Of a stretch of 64,000 bases of DNA, positions 1-6,214 are shown one piece after another. Each line of letters opens with the position of its first letter. Position 1 is the first letter of the stretch. The translations under genes were made by a program, and so were the position numbers. The notes below the pieces were generated by a model that ran no database searches, had not been told where the DNA came from, and saw only the letters and a program-made list of their open reading frames with translations. Origin of the DNA: Actinoplanes regularis (GTDB taxonomy: Bacteria > Actinomycetota > Actinomycetes > Mycobacteriales > Micromonosporaceae); the NCBI RefSeq assembly GCF_900188005.1, contig NZ_FZNR01000002.1:372001-436000 (forward strand). Direction: 5' to 3'.

Positions 1-2
1 TC

Positions 3-614
3 GGGTTCGGGCTCTCGTACACCACGTTCACCTACGGCGAGGCGGTCGCGGACGGCCTGCAGATCCGGGTCCCGGTGACCAACACCGGCGACCGCGACGG
101 GCGTGAGGTCGTCCAGGTCTACGTCAGCCTGCCGGGGTCCCGGGTCCGGCGGGCGCCCCGGGAGCTGAAGGCGTTCGCGAACGTGGCGATCCCGGCCGGC
201 GAGACCGTCGAGGTGGTGCTGAACGTCGAGCGGGCGGACCTGGCCTACTGGGACACCCGGCTGAACCGGTGGCTCGTCGAGGACGGCTCGTACGTGTTCG
301 AGGTCGGCACGTCCTCCCGCGACCTCCGGGCCACGGTCACCTCGCACGTCACCGGGGACGCGGCCCGGGTGCCGCTGACCGCGGACTCCAGCGTCGGCGA
401 GTGGTTCGCCGACCCGCGCGGCGGTGCCCTGCTGGGCGAGCTGTTCGCCGCCGCGGCGGCCGGCGCCGGGGACGCCACGACGGCGGCGCTGACCGCGGAC
501 CCGGCCGTGCTGATGATGCTCGGGAGCCTGCCGCTGGGCCGGATGGCGATGTTCCCGGGCAGCCCGTTCACCACGGACGCCCTGGCCGACCTGATCAAGG
601 CCGCCAACGAGTAG
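3..614 (+). CDS. Glycoside hydrolase family 3 beta-glycosidase, C-terminal part (5' end outside window)
   Basis: This is the last 203 residues of a GH3 enzyme, which hydrolyses beta-linked glucosides or related sugars. The visible part opens with GFGLSYTTF, matching the conserved G(H/F)GLSYT turn just before the fibronectin-III-like domain of GH3 enzymes. The FnIII-like domain follows over about 90 residues (NTGDRDGREVVQVYVS, then ELKAFANVAIPAGETVEV). A roughly 80-residue Ala-rich helical tail follows it. The catalytic TIM barrel and the alpha/beta sandwich lie upstream of the window, so substrate specificity cannot be judged. Translation is open from base 3 and ends at TAG. An internal GTG at 75 is not the true start, because homologous sequence continues upstream of it. 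Confidence 0.88.
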   Translation, partial: GFGLSYTTFTYGEAVADGLQIRVPVTNTGDRDGREVVQVYVSLPGSRVRRAPRELKAFANVAIPAGETVEVVLNVERADLAYWDTRLNRWLVEDGSYVFEVGTSSRDLRATVTSHVTGDAARVPLTADSSVGEWFADPRGGALLGELFAAAAAGAGDATTAALTADPAVLMMLGSLPLGRMAMFPGSPFTTDALADLIKAANE

Positions 615-683
615 CCCGGTGCGGATTTCGCACTGTCTGACGGTGGGCTGACCGGCGGGGGTCGCGGCGCTAGGTTACCGGGT

Positions 684-1685
684 ATGACAGTCGGTCCATA
701 TGAGACGGTGATGGGGTTCCTCGTCGGCCCGTGGCTGGCCCAGGCCGTACGCGCGGCTGTTGATCTGTCGCTGGCCGAGCACCTGGCGGACGGGCCGCGG
801 ACCGCCGCCGAGATCGCCGAGGCCGAGGGCGCCGATCCGGGGGCGACCGCGCGCTTCCTGCGCGCCTGCGCCTCGATGGGCCTGGTCACGTACGCGGAGG
901 GCGGCTTCGCCGGCACCGAACTGCTGACCGTCCTGCACCGCGACGCGCCGATGTCGCTGCGGGACCTGGCCGCGTCCCAGTCCAGCGCGTGCATGTGGCA
1001 GACCTGGGCACGGATCCCGGAGGCGATCCGCAGCGGCGAGGCGCAGACCACGCAGGCGCTCGGCATGTCGTTCTTCGACTACCTGGCCGCACACCCCGAC
1101 GAGGGCGCGCTCTTCGGCGCCGCGATGGCCAGCATGTCCGCGCCGGTCATCCGGGAGGCCGTCGAGGTGATCGACACCGCCGGCGCGACCACGGTGGTCG
1201 ACGTCGGCGGCGCGCACGGCTCCTTCGCCCTGGCGATGCTGGCGAAACATCCCGGCCTCGAAGCGATCGTCCTCGACCTGCCGCACTCGGTGCCCGGCGC
1301 ACAGGCGGCGGCCGCCGAGAGCGGCCTGGCGGACCGCTTCACGGCGGTGGCCGGCGACTTCTTCAAGGAGGTTCCGCCGGGCGACATCCTGCTGCTCAAA
1401 TTCATCCTGCACGACTGGTCCGACGACGATTGCGTACTTCTCCTGTCGAACTGCCGCGACGCCCTGCGCCCCGGCGGCCGCATCGTGATCACCGAGATCG
1501 TCATCGACGACCACTCGCCCGGCATCGCACCGCTGATGGACATCGCCATGCTCGCCTCCGCAGGCAGCCGGGAACGCACCCTGGCCGAGTTCGACGACCT
1601 GCTGAGCCGAGCGGGCCTGCGGCGGAGCACCGCCACTCCGGTAGAGCCCCCGTATGTCGTCATCGAGGCAACCACGGCCGTCTGA
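684..1685 (+). CDS. SAM-dependent O-methyltransferase of the small-molecule (plant COMT / hydroxyneurosporene) family
   Basis: A 333-residue class I methyltransferase predicted to move a methyl group from S-adenosylmethionine to a hydroxyl of a small molecule. An N-terminal winged-helix dimerisation domain (about residues 1-110, with TAAEIAEAEGADPGATARFLRAC) precedes a Rossmann domain. SAM motif I is VVDVGGAHGSFAL near residue 171. The catalytic His-Asp pair is in the HDWSDDD motif (His243), and GGRIVITEIVI follows as the post-motif strand. This arrangement is typical of secondary-metabolite O-methyltransferases, but no biosynthetic cluster surrounds it and the acceptor is unknown. The ATG at 684 sits 69 bases after the upstream stop. 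The 3' flank is a minisatellite region. Confidence 0.85.
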   Translation: MTVGPYETVMGFLVGPWLAQAVRAAVDLSLAEHLADGPRTAAEIAEAEGADPGATARFLRACASMGLVTYAEGGFAGTELLTVLHRDAPMSLRDLAASQSSACMWQTWARIPEAIRSGEAQTTQALGMSFFDYLAAHPDEGALFGAAMASMSAPVIREAVEVIDTAGATTVVDVGGAHGSFALAMLAKHPGLEAIVLDLPHSVPGAQAAAAESGLADRFTAVAGDFFKEVPPGDILLLKFILHDWSDDDCVLLLSNCRDALRPGGRIVITEIVIDDHSPGIAPLMDIAMLASAGSRERTLAEFDDLLSRAGLRRSTATPVEPPYVVIEATTAV

Positions 1686-1784
1686 CCCGCCCCCGTCAGC
1701 GCCGCTGGGCCGCAACCACGCAACACCATCTCCCGCGCCGGGTCCGTCCTCCCGCCCCGCACCCTCCTCCCGACCTTCGCCCCT

Positions 1785-2190
1785 CCCACACCACGACCCC
1801 CTCCCGCACCGCGACCCCCTCCCGGCACCACGACCTCGTTTCGCACCACGACCTCGTTCGCACCACGACCGCCTTTCGCACCGCAACCGCCTTTCACACC
1901 ACGACCCTCTCCCGCACCACGACCCCCTCCCCTCCCCGCACCACGACCTCGTTTCGCGCCGCGACCGCCTTTCGCACCGCGACCTCGTTTCGCACCGCGA
2001 CCGTCTTTCACACCACGGCCTCCTCCCGCACCGCGACCGCCTCCCGCACCACGACCTCGTTTCGCACCGCGACCGCCTTTCACACCACGGCCTCCTCCCG
2101 CACCACGACCTCCTCCCGCACCACGACCTCGTTTCGCACCGCGACCGCCTCCCGCGCCACGACCTCCTCCCGCACTGCGACCTCGACCAG
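1785..2190. repeat. Degenerate 18-bp tandem repeat array downstream of the methyltransferase gene
   Basis: About 22 contiguous units close to CGCACCRCGACCTCSTTT, with variants such as CACACCACGACCGCCTTT and one indel near 1925. There are no spacers between units, so it is not a CRISPR array. An 18-bp period keeps several frames open and produces Arg/His/Asp/Thr-rich shadow reading frames on both strands. None has a ribosome-binding site or recognisable domain, so the stretch is taken as non-coding. The bases between the methyltransferase stop and 1785 are C-rich and look like decayed copies of the same unit. Confidence 0.8.
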
Positions 2191-2321
2191 CAACCCGGAC
2201 CGGACCGCGTCCCAGAACCTCCGCTAGCAAGGGCTGGTTTGCTCCCGGGCGAGTAAGTGGCTGGGGTTGGTCGCCATGCGGTGCGGCCGGTGGGTCGCGG
2301 CCGGCGACGCCGCTCGCGGTC

Positions 2322-2593
2322 GACTGGCGGGCATGGCCGACCGGCGGGCGCGGCCGACCAGCGGGCGCGGCCGACCAGCGGGCGCGGCCGACCAGCGGGC
2401 ACGGCCGACCAGCGGGCGCGGCCGACCAGCGGGCACGGCCGACCAGCGGGCACGGCCGACCAGCGGGCACGGCCGACCAGCGGGCACGGCCGACCAGCGG
2501 GCACGGCCGACCAGCGGGCACGGCCGACCAGCGGGCACGGCCGACCAGCGGGCACGGCCGACCAGCGGGCACGGCCGACCAGCGGGCACGGCC
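2322..2593. repeat. Sixteen head-to-tail copies of a 17-bp unit
   Basis: Exactly 272 bp, made of 16 copies of GACCAGCGGGCACGGCC. The first copies differ by one to three substitutions (CACGGCC versus CGCGGCC). Each junction creates CGGCCG. Because 17 is not a multiple of three, the reading frame rotates with each copy and all six frames stay open, giving long spurious ORFs. The near-identity of copies 7-16 suggests recent expansion by slippage or unequal crossover. An iteron-like protein-binding array is possible, but nothing nearby supports an origin. Confidence 0.93.
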
Positions 2594-2950
2594 GTCCCGA
2601 GATGCGGGCGGATGGTCCTGGCAGGCAGGCCGATGCGGTGCCGTCGGGGCTTTCGGGGTGCGCGGCCCGGCGGTGCATGCGCAAAGTTTCCGCGTTCGCG
2701 GTGGCGGCGGCTCGTGTCGGAAGCTCGGCTGGACGCCATGGTCGTATCGAGGCTGTTGTCACGATGCCGTGGCCCAACTGAGATGGCGCGGTTGGGTCTG
2801 ATGGCTGTATCCCGGCCGGCCGCGAGATCAACTTTCCATGAGCGGCATCGGGCCCCATCCCGATGGAGAAGGCCGCCGACCAGCCACAATCCGCCGAACG
2901 CGTGACGCGCAACTATATGGTTGCTCGTCACTTTGCTGTGCGCTGTTGCC
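2594..2950. other. Intergenic region before padR with no recognisable gene
   Basis: About 360 bases between the 17-bp array and the padR operator. No reading frame here has coding character. The only structure noticed is a short inverted repeat around ATCGGGCCCCATCCCGAT near 2844. The padR promoter should lie toward its right end, where the DNA becomes more AT-rich (AACTATATGGTTGCTC near 2911), but no convincing -35/-10 pair was found. Confidence 0.5.
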
Positions 2951-2971
2951 ATAGTGTGCGACACACACTAT
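2951..2971. promoter_or_regulatory. Candidate PadR operator: perfect 8-bp inverted repeat
   Basis: ATAGTGTG-CGACA-CACACTAT, a perfect dyad with a 5-base spacer, ends 16 bases before the preferred padR start. PadR-family repressors usually bind such AT-containing dyads in their own promoter and release them when the inducer binds. Autoregulation of padR and the membrane gene after it is therefore likely, by inference from position and symmetry. Confidence 0.6.
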
Positions 2972-2987
2972 CGTGAGAGGCATGACA

Positions 2988-3410
2988 ATGGATGCGACGC
3001 TAGCCGGACACCTGCAGGAGCTGCGGCGCGGCACCGTCGTCGTCGCCAGCCTCACCGTCCTGCGCACCCCCGGCTACGGCTACTCACTGCTCGAGACCCT
3101 GAGCCGGGCCGGCTTCGAGGTCGAGGCCAACACGCTCTATCCGCTGCTGCGCCGCCTGGAGGCGCAGGGGCTGCTGACCAGCGAGTGGAACACCGACGAG
3201 GCCCGGCCACGGAAGTTCTACCGGACCACCGAGCAGGGCGAGACCATCGCCGAGACCCTGCGCGGGGAGTGGAAGCGGCTCGACACCGCGATCGGCGACC
3301 TATCGACCGGATCCGACCCGATCAGCTCAGACCCGGTCAATTCAGACCCGGTCAGCTCAGACTCGATCAGCTCAGACCCGATCAACTCAGACCTGGGGAG
3401 CGACCAATGA
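2988..3410 (+). CDS. PadR-family transcriptional regulator
   Basis: A 140-residue winged-helix repressor of the short PadR type. The sequence GYGYSLLETLSRAGFEVEANTLYPLLRRLEAQGLL gives the recognition helix and wing, followed by PRKFYRTTEQG, the family's beta-hairpin signature. AGAGG at 2976-2980 lies seven bases before ATG 2988, which decides this start; GTG 2973 and ATG 2982 are in-frame alternatives. The C-terminus, after about residue 108, is a low-complexity tail of five SDP(I/V)(S/N)-type pentapeptides encoded by a 15-bp tandem repeat. The stop overlaps the start of the next gene (ATGA), so the two are translationally coupled. PadR/HAAS-membrane-protein pairs are common in actinobacteria. 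Confidence 0.88.
   Translation: MDATLAGHLQELRRGTVVVASLTVLRTPGYGYSLLETLSRAGFEVEANTLYPLLRRLEAQGLLTSEWNTDEARPRKFYRTTEQGETIAETLRGEWKRLDTAIGDLSTGSDPISSDPVNSDPVSSDSISSDPINSDLGSDQ
3315..3389 (+). repeat. 15-bp in-frame tandem repeat at the 3' end of padR
   Basis: Five contiguous units close to GACCCGATCAGCTCA, each encoding DP(I/V)(S/N)S. The unit is a multiple of three, so the frame is kept through to the coupled start of the next gene. The tail lies after the DNA-binding domain and is not expected to be structured. Confidence 0.88.
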
Positions 3411-4378
3411 CCAGCCTCGTCGACCGCTACGTGTTCACCGCGCTGCGCCGCATCCCGGAGCAGCAGCGCGCCGACATCGACCGGGAGCTGCGCGCCTCCA
3501 TCGAGGACGCGGTCGACGCCCGGGTCGACTCCGGGGAGACCCGGGAGGCCGCCGTCGAGTCCGCGCTCACCGAGCTCGGCGACCCGGAGCGGCTCGCCGA
3601 CCGCTATGCGGGCCGCCCCGCCTTCCTGATCGGCCCGGATCTGTTCCCGCTCTGGCGCCGGCTGCTCACAACGCTGCTCTGGACCGTGCTGCCGATCGTC
3701 GTGACGGTCGGCGTGGTGGCGCAGATCCTCGACGACCCGGAGATCGGCAAGATCATCGGCGGTGCGGTCACCGGCCTGATCACGGTCGGCGCGCACCTCT
3801 GCTTCTGGGTCACCCTGGTCTTCGCGATCATCGAGCGCACCGGCGCCGGCAAGGCCGACATCAGCGCCCGCTGGTCACTGAAGGACCTGCCGAAGTACGA
3901 GGCGCACCGGGCCACCCTGGGCCAGCTGATCAGCGGCGTGGTGTGGGCGACGCTGCTGATCGCGGGGCTGGTGCTGCAGCAGTTCACCTTCACCGACGTG
4001 CCGGTGCTCGACCCGGCCAACTGGGCCTTCTGGTGGCCGGTGCTGATCGCGCTGCTCGTGCTGCGCATCTTCTACCACGTGTGGGTGCACCGGGTCGGCG
4101 GGTGGACACGGGCGGTCGCGGTGGTCAACGCGGTGCTGACCGTGGCGTACACGGTGCCTCTGGTCTGGCTCCTGGCCACCGACCGGTTCTTCAACCCGGA
4201 GTTCCACGGCTTCCTCGATGTCGAGGGCGCGGACGTGCGGAGCTGGCTGAGCGGCATCCTCGTCGCGGTGCTGGTCGTCGGCGGGCTGTGGGACATCGTC
4301 ACCACGGCGTGGCGGGCCGAACGGGCCCGGCGGGGGCTGCCCACCAAGATTCCCGGCACCGGCGGCTACCACTACTGA
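3407..4378 (+). CDS. HAAS/permease-prefix-domain membrane protein
   Basis: A 323-residue integral membrane protein. Residues 1-75 form the helical HAAS-like (DUF1700 / permease prefix) domain with the typical RELRASIEDAVDAR and ALTELGDPERLADRYAG segments. About six hydrophobic segments follow between residues 83 and 302. The ATG overlaps the padR stop, and the 12-bp-stem terminator at 4406 closes the unit. In this family the soluble prefix is thought to connect PadR-type signalling to membrane partners, but no ABC transporter is present here, so its role is unknown. The protein is likely co-repressed with padR. Confidence 0.75.
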   Translation: MTSLVDRYVFTALRRIPEQQRADIDRELRASIEDAVDARVDSGETREAAVESALTELGDPERLADRYAGRPAFLIGPDLFPLWRRLLTTLLWTVLPIVVTVGVVAQILDDPEIGKIIGGAVTGLITVGAHLCFWVTLVFAIIERTGAGKADISARWSLKDLPKYEAHRATLGQLISGVVWATLLIAGLVLQQFTFTDVPVLDPANWAFWWPVLIALLVLRIFYHVWVHRVGGWTRAVAVVNAVLTVAYTVPLVWLLATDRFFNPEFHGFLDVEGADVRSWLSGILVAVLVVGGLWDIVTTAWRAERARRGLPTKIPGTGGYHY

Positions 4379-4405
4379 CCTCCCGAACGAGCTGACCAGG
4401 ACCTC

Positions 4406-4434
4406 CGGCCGGCGGCGCTGAGCGCCGCCGGCCG
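4406..4434 (+). terminator. Stem-loop terminator after the padR operon
   Basis: A 13-bp perfect GC stem (CGGCCGGCGGCGC paired with GCGCCGCCGGCCG) closes on a TGA loop, 28 bases after the stop codon. No U-tract follows, which is common for actinobacterial terminators. Confidence 0.75.
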
Positions 4435-4497
4435 CGTCCGGTTCGCACCGGGCGACGCATCGCGACAGGCCGGCCAGCCCGGAAAGACTCGCAGCAA

Positions 4498-4668
4498 GAC
4501 CGCGACCCGGTGACGGATCGCCGCGCCCGACCGGCGCGGAACAAGTCGCAACCAGACCGCGACCCGGCGACGGATCGCCGCGCTCCACCGGCGCGGAACA
4601 AGTCACAACCAGACCGCGACCCGGCGACGGATCGCCACACCCGACCGGCGCGGAACAAGTCGCAACCA
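4498..4668. repeat. Three tandem copies of a 57-bp unit
   Basis: Copies at 4498-4554, 4555-4611 and 4612-4668 begin GACCGCGACCCGGYGACGGA and end AACAAGTCRCAACCA. They differ at only a few positions. A more decayed copy precedes them (about 4441-4497) and a truncated one follows (4669-4690). The array lies between the padR-operon terminator and the next small gene. It can be read in frame, but there is no start signal or domain, so it is treated as non-coding. From 4669 to 4761 nothing else was recognised. Confidence 0.9.
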
Positions 4669-4761
4669 GGCCGCAACCTGGGTGCGCCGGCGCTGCATCC
4701 CGGCGACGGTGTGCTGATCACCCATCAACCACCGCACCAATGACGGCCCGGGGAGGAACCG

Positions 4762-4995
4762 ATGACCGCAGTGATCCACGAGCTCCGTACCGAAGCGCTC
4801 TTCGTCTCGGACCTGCAGATTTCCCAGCTGCCCACCCCGGAACTGATCCGGGAGGCGGTCACCGCGACGGTCGAGCGGCTCGGCGAGAGCGGATGCGCGG
4901 CGCTGGTGGCGCAGGAGTTCGGGGAGCACCCCGATTGCGCGATCGGCCGCATGCGCTGGGCACGAGACGCGATTCGCGACGCTTTCCCCGCATAA
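4762..4995 (+). CDS. Small conserved-looking protein of unknown function (77 aa)
   Basis: The ATG is preceded by GGGGAGGA with good spacing, and the frame has normal high-GC codon use. The protein is soluble and mostly helical, with an ELIREAVTATVERLGESG segment, then EFGEHPDCAIGRMRWARDAI and a hydrophobic end (DAFPA). One cysteine and one histidine (HPDC) sit together. No family is recognised. It stands alone between a repeat array and a convergent phosphotransferase gene. The clean ribosome-binding site and ordered composition argue that it is real, unlike the repeat-derived frames nearby. Confidence 0.62.
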   Translation: MTAVIHELRTEALFVSDLQISQLPTPELIREAVTATVERLGESGCAALVAQEFGEHPDCAIGRMRWARDAIRDAFPA

Positions 4996-5049
4996 AAACC
5001 CAGAAAACCCTTTCCAGGTACGACCGATGGAGTTCAGCCCGCAGGCTTC

Positions 5050-5970
5050 TCAGCCGAGCCCCGTGCCGATGCTCTCGGCGGTGCTCCCCGACCAGGCGAG
5101 CCCCGCCCGAGCATCGGCCAGCCCGGCCTCGTTCTCCTCGGCACCGGCGATGCCGGTCAGGTCTCCCAGCACGATCCGCCGGGCGAAGTAGTCGGCCTGC
5201 ACCGCCCATCGGAACCGCAGCATCACCGCCAGTCCCCGCTCCACCTCCGCCCGCGGCACCACCCCCTGATCGAGATACGCCTCGATCAGGGGGCGGGCGT
5301 GCCCCGGACCTCCGGCGTACATCACCGCCGACGCCAGGTCGTACAGCAACGGCCCGGTCATCCCGGTGCTCCAGTCGATCAGGCCGCACACCCCGGTCGC
5401 ACGATCCAGGCGGAACGCCTCGGGAGCCGGATCGGTGTGCAGCAACCCCCAGGTCAGCGTTCCCGGATCGAGCCCGTCGTAGGCCGACACGGCCGCGGCG
5501 ACCGCACCCCGGACCCACGGCCGGATCCCCAGGTGCTCACCCCGCGGATCGACCCAGTGAAACCGTTCCCCGCCGGGAACCGGCACGTCGAGCAGCGCCC
5601 GGTGCACCCGCGCGAGTGTCCCGCCGATCATCCGCTGGTCACCCGGTCCCACGCCGGACAGTTCCGCCCCGGGAACCCAGGTCAGCAATGCCAGCGGCAC
5701 TCCCCCGGCCTCGACGACGTACTCCCCGCGGCCGGTCGCGACCGGGGCTCCCGCCGGCACCCCGGCCACCTCGAGGGCGGCCGCGACCGCCAGCCCTGCG
5801 GCGAACGAACGGGCCGAATCCGGGGCCACCGCCTTGACCACCCAACGCTCGTCACCGTCATCGACGAACCAGGTAGCGGAGTTCATCCCACCGTTGTGCA
5901 CCTCGATCGAGGCCGCCGTCAGCCCCCACGACTCGGTGAGGCATCGACGAAGCCGCACGTCACTGATCAC
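5050..5970 (-). CDS. Aminoglycoside-phosphotransferase/choline-kinase-fold protein
   Basis: A 306-residue protein of the APH superfamily, ATP-dependent kinases of small molecules. The N-lobe contains WVVKAVAPDS (phosphate-binding Lys strand) and PLALLTWVPGAEL (hinge). The C-lobe has GLLHTDPAPEAF, equivalent to the HGDxxxxN catalytic loop, and GLIDWSTGMTGPLLYDLA, equivalent to the metal-binding D(F)G segment. The catalytic loop is HTD and the usual downstream Asn is not in its place, so activity is uncertain. GTG 5970 is taken as start because alignable sequence begins there; the open frame continues much further upstream without coding character. The gene is convergent with the small gene ending at 4995. 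The substrate is unknown. Confidence 0.72.
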   Translation of the reverse strand: MISDVRLRRCLTESWGLTAASIEVHNGGMNSATWFVDDGDERWVVKAVAPDSARSFAAGLAVAAALEVAGVPAGAPVATGRGEYVVEAGGVPLALLTWVPGAELSGVGPGDQRMIGGTLARVHRALLDVPVPGGERFHWVDPRGEHLGIRPWVRGAVAAAVSAYDGLDPGTLTWGLLHTDPAPEAFRLDRATGVCGLIDWSTGMTGPLLYDLASAVMYAGGPGHARPLIEAYLDQGVVPRAEVERGLAVMLRFRWAVQADYFARRIVLGDLTGIAGAEENEAGLADARAGLAWSGSTAESIGTGLG

Positions 5971-6069
5971 CGCCGAAGTCAAACAGCCGCCGTCCGGGCC
6001 GGCCACCGAATTGCACGGACCGCGAGCCGGGGTGGCGCGGGCCGGGCGGCCGCCGTTAAGCTCCCTGGC

Positions 6070-6105
6070 ATGAACGCGCGCTTGAGCATGTGGTGGCCCG
6101 CCTGA
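6070..6105 (+). CDS. trp leader peptide (11 aa, tandem Trp codons)
   Basis: The reading frame encodes MNARLSMWWPA and ends at TGA. Two adjacent TGG codons (6091-6096) lie just before the first of three mutually exclusive hairpin arms, as in classical trp operon attenuators. A ribosome stalled at these codons for lack of Trp-tRNA would cover arm 1. It is upstream of, and separate from, the fused anthranilate synthase gene starting at 6215. Too short for ordinary gene finding; supported by position, Trp content and RNA structure. Confidence 0.8.
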   Translation: MNARLSMWWPA

Positions 6106-6165
6106 CGGCGGCCACACTTCGCGCGTAACCAACCCGCGGCCGCCTCGTCGAGGCGGCCGTTCTCG
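6091..6165 (+). promoter_or_regulatory. trp transcription attenuator (1:2, 2:3 and 3:4 alternative stems)
   Basis: Arm 1 (GTGGCCCGCC, from 6093, overlapping the leader stop) can pair with arm 2 (GGCGGCCAC, 6107-6115). Arm 2 core GGCGGCC (6107-6113) can instead pair with arm 3 GGCCGCC (6138-6144), forming an antiterminator. Arm 3 with arm 4 makes the terminator GGCCGCCTC-GTC-GAGGCGGCC (6138-6158) followed by GTTCTCGT. Stalling at the Trp codons in arm 1 favours 2:3 and read-through; fast translation favours the terminator. Attenuators with Trp-rich leaders are known before trpE-type genes of Streptomyces. Confidence 0.82.
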
Positions 6166-6214
6166 TATGGTCCGGACTCGACGGGCGGTCGCCCCGGCCC
6201 GGAACGAGGACACC

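Noticed and set aside
1785..2593. Possible CRISPR array
   Set aside because: Units touch each other directly with no unique spacers, unit lengths (17-18 bp) are too short, and no cas gene is near.
675..2964. Very long Arg/Gly/Pro-rich reading frames on both strands across the 1.7-2.9 kb repeats
   Set aside because: They exist because the 17- and 18-bp arrays lack stop codons. They have no ribosome-binding site or domain, and they overlap the methyltransferase gene.
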